From an uncultured Jannaschia sp. (GTDB taxonomy: Bacteria; Pseudomonadota; Alphaproteobacteria; Rhodobacterales; Rhodobacteraceae), in assembly GCA_937916365.1 (NCBI GenBank), contig CALFSY010000251.1, positions 1-34,252 on the forward strand: a DNA stretch of 34,252 bases, in the 5' to 3' direction. The notes below the pieces were generated by a model. It did no database searches. It had not been told where the DNA came from and saw only the letters and a program-made list of their open reading frames with translations. The position numbers were made by a program, and so were the translations under genes. This document shows, piece by piece, positions 1 through 7,943 of the stretch (positions are counted from its first letter, which is position 1; each line of letters begins with the position of its first letter).

Positions 1-116
1 GGGTTAAAATGCCTGTCCCTTACATGCCAGAATATACGCAGGTGCGCCAATGATCTGCGGTGTTTAATGGGGCAAAAACGACAAGGGGATGTTTGAAATT
101 TCAACAGTGATGATCG

Positions 117-1082
117 TTATGCCCCGATGCTTCGGCGCAGCATGGTCATACCCGCCCACAGCAATAAAACCGGTAACACTAGGGTGCGTAATGCAAACAC
201 GCCGATGATTGTCAAACTGGCCGTGAACAACGCATCCGCCTCGCGCAAGAAATATCCAATCGCTTCGAAATAACGTTCGGTTGTTGCAACGGCATCGCCT
301 ACACCCCCCGCCAGGGCCGCAAACCCACCCCCCAAACGGCCCAGAAATCTGGGGTTATCTTCGGTTGTCGCGCCGCCTTGGGTAACATCGGGCCCACTTG
401 CGATGTCTGATCCGATCAGGGCCGCGGCCTCTGCCTCAATCGCATCTAACACTGCGTATGCCTCGGCTACACGTGCTTCGGTCAGGCGCTCACCCAAATC
501 GACGCCTACTGCAAACCCCAGTGGTAAAATAATGCCCAACGCCGCGCCCAGCCGGGTGGCGCGCAAGGCCATGGGCCGAATCATTGCGGTGCTTTTTCCA
601 AAGCTGCTAAAAAATAGGCCGGTTAATCCTGCGCCTAAAACAACCAACCCCAACCCTGCCACGGGGGAAAGCCCCACATTAACCAATGCCGCCCCGGCGG
701 CCACGGCAAACACCACATCGGCCACCCGTTCCACAGTGTCGTCAACAGGTTCAAGCACCTTTAGCGGTTGCACGCCCACTTGCGCCCCGACAGAGGCGCC
801 AACCTCGACCTCTTGTGCCGCAGAAAGGGCCGCGTTGATGACCCGCAGGGATACATAGACCCCCGCCGTGGCGGCCGCGATTTCAGCTGCGGCAAATTCG
901 GCGGGGGGAACAACCGGGTTAAACCGTGTGACCCCGGACAATTCCAACGCCCCAAGATAAAAGGAAACCCCCGCCAAAATTGCCAAAATTGGCACGCGAA
1001 TATATCTTAGCATGGCCTTATATCTCCGATAATTTCTAAACGTGTGGGGTGTATGATAAAACTGGTTAACACGTTTATCCAT
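117..1082 (-). CDS. Unrecognised multi-pass membrane protein downstream of secA
   Basis: I do not recognise this 321-residue protein. It has an Arg/His/Tyr-rich N-terminus, a first hydrophobic segment at about residues 27-49, a hydrophobic Gly/Ala/Val-rich pair at about 122-165, another near 178-200, and a C-terminal pair near 283-315. Between these lies an Ala/Glu-rich stretch that could be helical (about 205-225). The start at 1082 has only a weak upstream AAAGA. An alternative ATG at 1013 (M24) removes the basic leader and would still keep every hydrophobic segment. It begins 16 bases after the secA stop on the same strand, so co-transcription with secA is likely. The clean hydrophobicity pattern and codon use resembling its neighbours support a real gene. 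Function is unknown. Confidence 0.7.
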   Translation of the reverse strand: MDKRVNQFYHTPHTFRNYRRYKAMLRYIRVPILAILAGVSFYLGALELSGVTRFNPVVPPAEFAAAEIAAATAGVYVSLRVINAALSAAQEVEVGASVGAQVGVQPLKVLEPVDDTVERVADVVFAVAAGAALVNVGLSPVAGLGLVVLGAGLTGLFFSSFGKSTAMIRPMALRATRLGAALGIILPLGFAVGVDLGERLTEARVAEAYAVLDAIEAEAAALIGSDIASGPDVTQGGATTEDNPRFLGRLGGGFAALAGGVGDAVATTERYFEAIGYFLREADALFTASLTIIGVFALRTLVLPVLLLWAGMTMLRRSIGA

Positions 1083-1098
1083 ATATCTTTGATATGCC

Positions 1099-3804
1099 CT
1101 AGGTTAGGCGGCCATGGCAATGTTTGAATTTTTTACCCGACCCACACGGGCATGGATCATTGCGGCCCGGATTGCCCCAGGTGGCCGGATCGTGGGGGTC
1201 AAACCCTGCGATCAGGGGTGTGTGGGTGTTTGCATCATCCGCCGCTGTTGCGGTATCTAATGCGCGTTGATTGGCTTGTTGTTGCGCTTGAAATTGGCGG
1301 ATCAGGTTCTCTTGCTGTTCGGGGGTTAGCGGTTGAATCCGTGCCAATTTTTCGGTGATGTCGGCGCGCAAACTTTCAAGCATCCCTTCAAACAGTTGAA
1401 AGGCCTCGGTTTTATATTCATTCAACGGATCGCGTTGTGCATACCCGCGAAATCCCACCACCGATCGCAGGTGTTCAAGTGTTAGGATGTGTTCGCGCCA
1501 TTTTTCATCAATGGTTTGAAGCAAGACCTGTTTTTCGATATTGCGCATCTGTTCGGGGCCGAATTGAACCGCTTTTTTTGCCATGAATTCATCGGCAGCT
1601 TTTTCCAAACGATCGCGCACGATGTCTTGGTCTACGCCGTCCTCTGCGGCCCAATCGGGGGCAGGCACATCAATACCCAATGCTTTCGCAGCGTTGGTTT
1701 GCAGGGCCTCAACCTCCCACTGATCGGCATAGGTTTTGGGTGGCAGGTGGGTACCGACCATGTCGTCGATCACCTGGTGGCGCATATCGCGCACGACCTC
1801 GGCGATGTCTTCGGTGCCCATCACATCGCGGCGCTGTTCAAAGATAACTTTGCGTTGATCGTTCATAACATCGTCGAATTTCAACAGTTGTTTGCGGATG
1901 TCGAAATTGCGACCTTCGACCTTGGCCTGTGCCCGTTCCAAGGATTTATTCACCCAAGGGTGGACGATGGCCTCGCCTTCTTGCATCCCCAATGTGTTGA
2001 GCATTTTATCAAGCCGTTCAGACCCGAAAATGCGCATCAGGTCGTCCTCAAGGCTTAGAAAAAACGCGGATCGACCGGGGTCGCCTTGGCGGCCCGAACG
2101 ACCGCGTAGCTGATTGTCGATGCGGCGGCTTTCGTGGCGTTCGGTGGCCAAAACGAATAGACCGCCGGCGTTTTTGACCGCGTCTTCGTCTGCGGCATGG
2201 GCGGTTTCGATTTCGGTGCGGATGTCATCTGGGTTGCCATCGGGATTGTTGGCGATTGCCTCCATCACTTTGAATTCCACATTACCGCCCAATTTGATGT
2301 CGGTGCCGCGCCCGGCCATGTTGGTGGCGATGGTTATCGCGCCCAGTTTTCCAGCATCGGCAACGATCTGTGCCTCTTGTTCGTGTTGGCGCGCATTTAG
2401 GATGTTGTGGGGCAAATTGGTTTTGGCCAACATTTGCCCCAACATTTCGGATTTTTCGATCGAGGTTGTGCCCACCAAAACGGGTTGGCCTTTTTCGTGT
2501 GCCGCGCGAATGCGATCAACGATGGCGTCGTATTTTTCGCGACCTGTGCGATACACTTGGTCGTCTTCATCATCGCGGGCAACGGGGCGGTTGGTGGGAA
2601 TTTCCACCACGCCCAACCCGTAGATTGACATAAATTCTTCGGCCTCGGTGGCGGCGGTGCCGGTCATTCCGGCCAGTTTTTCGTAAAGCCGGAAATAATT
2701 TTGAAACGTGACGCTGGCCATTGTGATGTTTTCGGGCTGTATTTTACACTCCTCTTTGGCTTCAATCGCCTGGTGCAATCCATCGGACAACCGCCGCCCT
2801 GGCATCATGCGCCCGGTGAATTCATCGACCAAAACCACCTCGCCCCCGCGCACGATATAATGTTGGTCTTTGAAAAACAGTTTGTGTGCCCGCAAAGCAT
2901 TGGTGACGTGATGCACAATGGTGGTGGATTCAGGATCATAAAGGCTTTGATCATTGGGCAACAAACTTGCGGCACGTAACCGAGTTTCTAAAAAATCGTT
3001 GCCCTCATCGGTAAAGGTGGCATTACGGGTTTTTTCATCAAGCGTGTAATGATCGGCCTGCAAATCGGGGATTACTTTGTCGATAGAGACATAAAGATCG
3101 GATCGATCTTGTGATGGGCCTGAAATAATTAGCGGTGTGCGGGCCTCATCAATCAGGATCGAATCAACCTCGTCAACGATGGCAAAATGCGCGGGTCGCT
3201 GCACCATTTCGGCCAGCGATGCGCGCATGTTGTCGCGCAGATAATCAAAGCCCAGTTCGTTGTTTGTGGCATAGGTAATGTCGGCGGCATAGGCGCTGCG
3301 TTTTTCCCCGTCTGGTTGGCGGGGGTAAACAACACCTGTGGATAATCCCAAAGCGGTAAATACGTTGCCCATCCATTCCGCGTCACGTTTCGCCAAATAA
3401 TCGTTGACCGTGACGATATGAACGCCCTTGCCCGTTAAGGCATTCAAATAGGCCGGAAATGTTGCAACCAACGTTTTGCCTTCGCCCGTTTTCATTTCGG
3501 CAATGTTTCCGCGATGCAAGAAAATACCACCGATCAACTGCACATCAAATGCACGTAGGCCAAGCGCACGTTTGGCGGCCTCGCGACAGTTGGCAAAAGC
3601 CTCGGGCAGAATGGCATCCAAACTTTCGCCATTTTGGGCCCGATTGCGCAATTCCGCCGTTTTCGATACGATTTCGGTGTCGCTTAACGTCTCAAAATCG
3701 GGTTCCAACGCATTGATTTGATCCACAATCGGGCGAACGGATTTTATTTTTCGATCGTTGGCTGTGCCGAAAATTTTTTTTGTGATCGGCCCTAAGCCAA
3801 GCAT
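1099..3804 (-). CDS. secA: Preprotein translocase ATPase SecA
   Basis: SecA is the motor ATPase that drives unfolded preproteins through the SecYEG channel at the inner membrane. From the chosen ATG the protein is 901 residues, the normal alphaproteobacterial length. The start MLGLGPITKKIFG at 3804 is the usual SecA N-terminus; an in-frame extension of 18 residues upstream (to 3858) looks unlike the family, and GGCGGAAG lies just before the chosen start. Visible motifs are Walker A (MKTGEGKT, about 104-111), the DEAD-type VDEVDS box, the TNMAGRGTDIKLGG and QLRGRSGRQGDPG helicase motifs, and a C-terminal zinc/SecB-binding element CPCGSGKKFKHCHG at the very end. It is divergent from the PPIase gene, a pairing that fits an envelope/secretion neighbourhood. 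Confidence 0.97.
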   Translation of the reverse strand: MLGLGPITKKIFGTANDRKIKSVRPIVDQINALEPDFETLSDTEIVSKTAELRNRAQNGESLDAILPEAFANCREAAKRALGLRAFDVQLIGGIFLHRGNIAEMKTGEGKTLVATFPAYLNALTGKGVHIVTVNDYLAKRDAEWMGNVFTALGLSTGVVYPRQPDGEKRSAYAADITYATNNELGFDYLRDNMRASLAEMVQRPAHFAIVDEVDSILIDEARTPLIISGPSQDRSDLYVSIDKVIPDLQADHYTLDEKTRNATFTDEGNDFLETRLRAASLLPNDQSLYDPESTTIVHHVTNALRAHKLFFKDQHYIVRGGEVVLVDEFTGRMMPGRRLSDGLHQAIEAKEECKIQPENITMASVTFQNYFRLYEKLAGMTGTAATEAEEFMSIYGLGVVEIPTNRPVARDDEDDQVYRTGREKYDAIVDRIRAAHEKGQPVLVGTTSIEKSEMLGQMLAKTNLPHNILNARQHEQEAQIVADAGKLGAITIATNMAGRGTDIKLGGNVEFKVMEAIANNPDGNPDDIRTEIETAHAADEDAVKNAGGLFVLATERHESRRIDNQLRGRSGRQGDPGRSAFFLSLEDDLMRIFGSERLDKMLNTLGMQEGEAIVHPWVNKSLERAQAKVEGRNFDIRKQLLKFDDVMNDQRKVIFEQRRDVMGTEDIAEVVRDMRHQVIDDMVGTHLPPKTYADQWEVEALQTNAAKALGIDVPAPDWAAEDGVDQDIVRDRLEKAADEFMAKKAVQFGPEQMRNIEKQVLLQTIDEKWREHILTLEHLRSVVGFRGYAQRDPLNEYKTEAFQLFEGMLESLRADITEKLARIQPLTPEQQENLIRQFQAQQQANQRALDTATAADDANTHTPLIAGFDPHDPATWGNPGRNDPCPCGSGKKFKHCHGRLT

Positions 3805-4026
3805 ATCTTCCGCCTTTTCATTAGACCCGCCATAAAAACAGGCCATATCCTCAATCATGTTTCAATCAGGGGGCAAGTGGCAAGTGGGTTGTTTGGCGCA
3901 TCGTCCCGATTTATCAGCAGTGATGAACACGGTCTTACCCAATAAAGCACCGAAATGCGACATAAGGGGCGACCTTTGAACTGTCAACGCAGGCACCACT
4001 GCACGCCTTGGTGAAAGGATAAATTC

Positions 4027-4884
4027 ATGCGTATGCGATCAATATGGCCTGGCCTTATTATTATAGGCCTGGGGATGATAACGCCCCCAACAGTTGTGGC
4101 CCAAAACCAAAACGTTACGTCCGACACCGTCATGGCAACTGTTGGCGGGGTGGATATAACATTGGGTCATATGGTTGCCGCATGGACCATGTTGCCCGAA
4201 CCATATTCAGACGTGCCAGATCAATTTTTGTTCGACAATATCTTGGACCATTTGATCCGCCAACAGACATTGGCCAACATCGCCGAACGCGATTTGACGC
4301 CGCGCATGGAATTGACGCTAGAAAACGAACGGCGCGTGGCCGTGGCCGCAATGTTGTTAGATACCATAGCGGCAAACGCCTTAACCGAAGATGCCTTACA
4401 GGCTGAATATGAATCCATCTATGCCAACGCAGATGGGGTAGAAGAATTGAACGTATCCCATATTTTGGTTGAAACTGAAGCCGAAGCGCAGGCGCTTATC
4501 GACGCATTAAACGATGGTGGCGATTTTGCAGAACTTGCGCAGGAACATTCCACCGGCCCTTCAGGCCCCAGTGGCGGGCAATTAGGATGGTTTTCGGCGG
4601 GCACAATGGTTCCCGCGTTCGAAGACGCGGCCTTTGCACTTGATATTGGGGGTGTATCTGCCCCCGTGCAAACACAGTTTGGGTGGCATGTTTTGATGCT
4701 AAACGACCGCCGTATGCAGGACCCCCCAACCTTTGATGCAGTGCGTGCAGAGTTGGTCGAAGGTGTGCGCACCGCCACGGTTGAGGCCTACATCACCCAA
4801 GCCACCGGGGATGCCGAAATTGTGCGCCCGGAATTGGATATTGATCCTTCGGTTATTCGTGATCTTAGGGTGCTGGATGAATAA
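4027..4884 (+). CDS. Parvulin-type (PpiC) periplasmic peptidyl-prolyl isomerase
   Basis: This 285-residue protein is predicted to isomerise prolyl bonds in secreted proteins or to act as a periplasmic folding chaperone. It begins with a signal peptide (hydrophobic residues about 6-25, cleavage likely after VVAQ), followed by an N-terminal helical region with the SurA/PrsA-like pattern TVGGVDITLGH and LIRQQTL. The parvulin domain spans about 138-232 with typical elements VSHILVETEAEA, FAELAQEHSTGPSG, GGQLGWFSAGTMVPAFEDAAF and FGWHVLMLNDRR. AAAGGA lies 6-8 bases before the ATG. It is transcribed away from secA and sits 50 bases upstream of argJ. It could be a PrsA/NifM-type member; the exact client proteins cannot be read from the sequence. 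Confidence 0.92.
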   Translation: MRMRSIWPGLIIIGLGMITPPTVVAQNQNVTSDTVMATVGGVDITLGHMVAAWTMLPEPYSDVPDQFLFDNILDHLIRQQTLANIAERDLTPRMELTLENERRVAVAAMLLDTIAANALTEDALQAEYESIYANADGVEELNVSHILVETEAEAQALIDALNDGGDFAELAQEHSTGPSGPSGGQLGWFSAGTMVPAFEDAAFALDIGGVSAPVQTQFGWHVLMLNDRRMQDPPTFDAVRAELVEGVRTATVEAYITQATGDAEIVRPELDIDPSVIRDLRVLDE

Positions 4885-4934
4885 TCGACATGGGATATTA
4901 CATTAGATGTGAATGACCAATACCACGGCACCAA

Positions 4935-6206
4935 ATGACACCTCGCACCCCATCCCACGGCGCAAACGCGATTTCCCCCTTGGCACCGGCGACATTTCCG
5001 GATTTGCCGGTGATTGATGGCGTGCGGTTTGCCACGGGGGCGGCTGGGGTTAAATACAAAAATCGCACCGATGTAATGTTGGCCCACATCACGGGTGGCA
5101 GCACGTTGGCCGGGGTATTTACAAAATCGGCCACACGATCCACCGCGGTGTTGGATTGTCAGGCAAAACTTGCCGCTCTGCCCCCCAAACCGCAGGCTGG
5201 TTTTGCGATTGTGGTCAATTCCGGCAATGCCAATACCTTTACGGGACGCCCAGGGGAAAATGCCGTCTCTGATATATCGGTCGCCGTGGCAAAGGCGTTG
5301 CAGGTGCCCGTGGGCCACGTGTTTACCGCATCAACCGGTGTGATTGGCGAACCATTGCCCACCGCAAAAATTACTGCAGCCTTGCCCGGTATGGCGCAGG
5401 CGATGATCCCCCACGGCATATCTGGGGCCGCACGCGCGATCATGACGACCGACACCTTTCCCAAAGGGGCCGCAAAAACGATTATCATCGGTGATGTGCC
5501 GGTAACCATTGTGGGCATTGCCAAAGGGTCGGGCATGATTGCGCCCAATATGGCAACGATGCTTTCCTTTATCTTTACCGATGCGGATGTCGCGGCGGGC
5601 GCGTTGCAAAAAATGTTAACAACGGCGAACGCGCTCACGTTTAATGCTGTTACCGTCGATGGGGATACATCAACATCTGATACCGTTCTGATTGCGGCAA
5701 CGGGCACTGCGGGCAATACGCCCATCCTGTCCCGTCGTGGCAAAGACGGCAAAGCGTTTGCACAGGCGCTTGAAGCCGTTATGCACGATCTGGCAATTCA
5801 AATCGCCTGCGATGGGGAAGGGGCGACAAAGCTCGTCGAAGTTCGTGTCACAGGCGCGAAATCCCCCCGCGACGCGGATCGTGTGGCCCGCAGCATCGCA
5901 AATTCGCCATTGGTAAAAACGGCCATCGCGGGCGCAGATCCGAATTGGGGCCGTGTCGTCATGGCGGTGGGTAAATCCGGCGCTGCCGCAGATCGGGATC
6001 GTTTGACCATTCGGTTTGGCGATATTTTGGTCGCCGAAAACGGATGGGCCGCCCAAACATATCAAGAAGCCGCCGCTGCGGCCTATATGCAGGGGGCAGA
6101 GGTTGCCATCACAGTCGATCTGGGCCTTGGCCACGGGGCGGCCAAGGTGTGGACCTGCGATTTGACCCACGGATATATCGACATCAACACGGATTATCGG
6201 TCGTGA
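4935..6206 (+). CDS. argJ: Bifunctional glutamate N-acetyltransferase / ornithine acetyltransferase ArgJ
   Basis: ArgJ transfers the acetyl group from N-acetylornithine to glutamate in the cyclic arginine pathway, and bifunctional forms also use acetyl-CoA. The 423-residue product has the family's opening (SPLAPATFPDLP, then GVRFATGAAGVKYKNRTDVML). It also has the NSGNANTFTG and STGVIGEPLP motifs and the self-cleavage region GSGMIAPNMATMLSF, where the Thr of ATML becomes the N-terminal nucleophile of the beta chain. DGDTSTSDTV and ADPNWGRVVMAVGKSG follow. No good Shine-Dalgarno precedes the ATG at 4935, and a second ATG at 4911 is in another frame, so the first few residues are uncertain. Its stop overlaps the GTG start of the next gene (GTGA), suggesting translational coupling. 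Confidence 0.95.
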   Translation: MTPRTPSHGANAISPLAPATFPDLPVIDGVRFATGAAGVKYKNRTDVMLAHITGGSTLAGVFTKSATRSTAVLDCQAKLAALPPKPQAGFAIVVNSGNANTFTGRPGENAVSDISVAVAKALQVPVGHVFTASTGVIGEPLPTAKITAALPGMAQAMIPHGISGAARAIMTTDTFPKGAAKTIIIGDVPVTIVGIAKGSGMIAPNMATMLSFIFTDADVAAGALQKMLTTANALTFNAVTVDGDTSTSDTVLIAATGTAGNTPILSRRGKDGKAFAQALEAVMHDLAIQIACDGEGATKLVEVRVTGAKSPRDADRVARSIANSPLVKTAIAGADPNWGRVVMAVGKSGAAADRDRLTIRFGDILVAENGWAAQTYQEAAAAAYMQGAEVAITVDLGLGHGAAKVWTCDLTHGYIDINTDYRS

Positions 6207-6601
6207 AATTGGTATTGGTGTCGGCGGTTGCCTTGGTTGATGTGGACGGCCGTGTGTTGTTGGCGCAGCGGCCGCAGGGCAAATCCATGGCCGGGCTATG
6301 GGAATTTCCCGGCGGCAAGGTCGAATCCGGCGAAACACCTAAGGCTGCGCTGATCCGAGAATTGGATGAAGAATTGGGGATTGACACATGGCAAAGCTGT
6401 CTTGCGCCGTTGACGTTTGCCAGCCATACTTATGTTGATTTTCATCTATTAATGCCATTGTTTATTTGCCGAAAATGGGCTGGTATTCCCCAATCTAAAG
6501 AAGGGCAAAAATTGGCCTGGGTGGCGCGCGACGCATTGCGTGATTATCCCATGCCCCCTGCGGATATTCCACTATTACCGATTTTGCGCGATTGGCTTTA
6601 A
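6203..6601 (+). CDS. mutT: MutT-type Nudix hydrolase (8-oxo-dGTP diphosphatase)
   Basis: This 132-residue protein is predicted to hydrolyse oxidised nucleotides such as 8-oxo-dGTP so they are not built into DNA. The Nudix box is complete: GGKVESGETPKAALIREL followed by DEELGI, matching GX5EX7REUXEEXGU. The family-typical start VSAVALVDVDGRVLLAQRP and the end, with PLLPILRDWL, give normal MutT length. The start is GTG at 6203, overlapping the argJ stop; an in-frame upstream ATG at 6044 would run through argJ in another frame and is rejected. The argJ-mutT order is common in Rhodobacterales, from memory. The stop shares bases with the stop of the convergent aminotransferase gene. Confidence 0.9.
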   Translation: MKLVLVSAVALVDVDGRVLLAQRPQGKSMAGLWEFPGGKVESGETPKAALIRELDEELGIDTWQSCLAPLTFASHTYVDFHLLMPLFICRKWAGIPQSKEGQKLAWVARDALRDYPMPPADIPLLPILRDWL

Positions 6602-7927
6602 CCCGTCACATTGGATGCTATGACATGATTGATCGCGTGTGACAGGCGCGTGGTGATTTCTTCCACCTGCGTTTCATTCAAAATGAACGGGGGGGCCAGC
6701 AAAACGTGATCGCCGTGCCGCCCATCGCGCGTGCCAGCCATGGGGTAACAAATCAACCCTGCGTCAAACGCGGCTTTCTTAAGTTTTCCGGCAAACCCAA
6801 GTTTGGGGGAAAAAGGTGTTTTTGTGGATCGGTCTGCCACAAACTCCAAACCCCAAAATAGGCCGCGCCCGCGAATATCGCCAACATGGGGATGCTCTGC
6901 AAAACATGCCCGCAGGCGTGATTCAAGTTTAGCGCCCATTTCGCGCACCCGTGGGATCAGGTTTTGCGTCAACATTTCCCGCACGGCCCGCCGCGGCGGC
7001 CACGGGATGCCCTAAATAGGTATGGCCATGTTGGAAAAAACCGGTGCCTTGGGCAATACAGTCGTGGATGGTGCGGGTGCATATCATCGCGCCTATCGGT
7101 TGGTATCCGGCGCCCAAACCTTTGGCGATGCACAAAATATCGGGCGCGATGCCATCGGCCTCACACGCGAACAAATGCCCGGTGCGCCCCATGCCACACA
7201 TCACCTCGTCCAAAATCAAAAGAACGCCGTAGCGGTCGCAAATATCGCGGATGCGTTTGAAATAATCGCCAACCGGCGGAACTGCGCCCAGGGTTGCGCC
7301 CACGACGGGCTCGGCGATAAAGGCCATTACGGTATCGGGGCCGAGACGCATTATTTCTGTCTCAAGCTCCCCCGCGGTGCGTGTGGCATAGGCGTCGATC
7401 GTTTCATTTTCGCCCCGTTCGGCGTAGGCGTAGCATGGGGCGATGTGGCTGATGTCAATCAAAAGTGGTGCAAATTGTTGCCGCCGCCAGGCATTGCCCC
7501 CTGCGGCCAACGCGCCCAGTGTGTTGCCGTGATAGCTTTGCCGCCGTGCGATGATATGGCGGCGCTCGGGCTGTCCATTTTCGATATGATATTGGCGGGC
7601 AAGTTTCAAGGCAGCCTCCACCGCCTCGGACCCGCCGGACACGAAATACACGCGGTCTAATTCACCGGGGGCGTGTTCGATGAGTATATCGGCCAACTCT
7701 TCTGCCGGATCGGTCGTGAAAAACCCGGTGTGGGCAAAGGATAATCGGTCAACCTGATCCTTGATGGCTTGTGCGATGCGGGGGTTTGAATGGCCTAGGC
7801 ATGACACCGCCGCGCCCCCCGATCCGTCGAAATACCGTTTACCCGTGCAGTCAATCAGATAACATCCATCCCCTGCAACAGCACGGGGCGGGTCAGCATG
7901 GCAATGGCGCGAAAAAACGTGGGACAT
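6598..7927 (-). pseudogene. Class III (PLP-dependent) aminotransferase, reading frame broken near 6985-7000
   Basis: Two frames together encode one class III aminotransferase (omega-amino acid/4-aminobutyrate/acetylornithine fold type I). The upstream frame starts at ATG 7927 (MSHVFSRHCHADPPR) and carries GGSEAVEAALKLARQYH, the DEVMCGMGRTGHLF cofactor-site aspartate and IAKGLGAGYQPIGAM with the PLP lysine, up to HTYLGHPVAAAAG. The expected C-terminal part (REMLTQNLIPRVREMGAKLESR to the end) then continues in a different frame. The junction lies in a GC-rich run (minus-strand GCGGCGGGCC). Dropping one G would give a 442-residue protein, a normal length, but loss of 2 or 5 bases from a GLAV-like stretch is equally possible. 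It starts 16 bases after the oxidoreductase stop, so they form an operon. It may be a real pseudogene or a sequencing/assembly error. The substrate is not determinable. Confidence 0.8.
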
Positions 7928-7943
7928 GTGGCAAGACCTTAAT

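Noticed and set aside
93..104. Perfect palindrome TTGAAATTTCAA after the leftmost gene
   Set aside because: It is AT-rich with no following T-run, so it is not a convincing terminator; no known operator consensus was matched.
1489..2058. Plus-strand open frame (189 codons) opposite secA
   Set aside because: It is antisense to conserved SecA sequence, and its Phe/His-rich composition is typical of a shadow frame.
3805..3858. Longer SecA start (18 extra residues)
   Set aside because: The canonical SecA N-terminus MLGLG begins at 3804 with a suitable upstream GGCGGAAG; the extension is unlike the family.
3872..3885. Tandem GGCAAGT repeat in the secA-PPIase intergenic region
   Set aside because: Two 7-base copies are too short and too few to call a functional repeat.
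7022..7660. Plus-strand open frame (212 codons) opposite the aminotransferase
   Set aside because: The minus-strand frame carries the PLP-lysine and cofactor motifs of class III aminotransferases; the plus-strand product has no such features.
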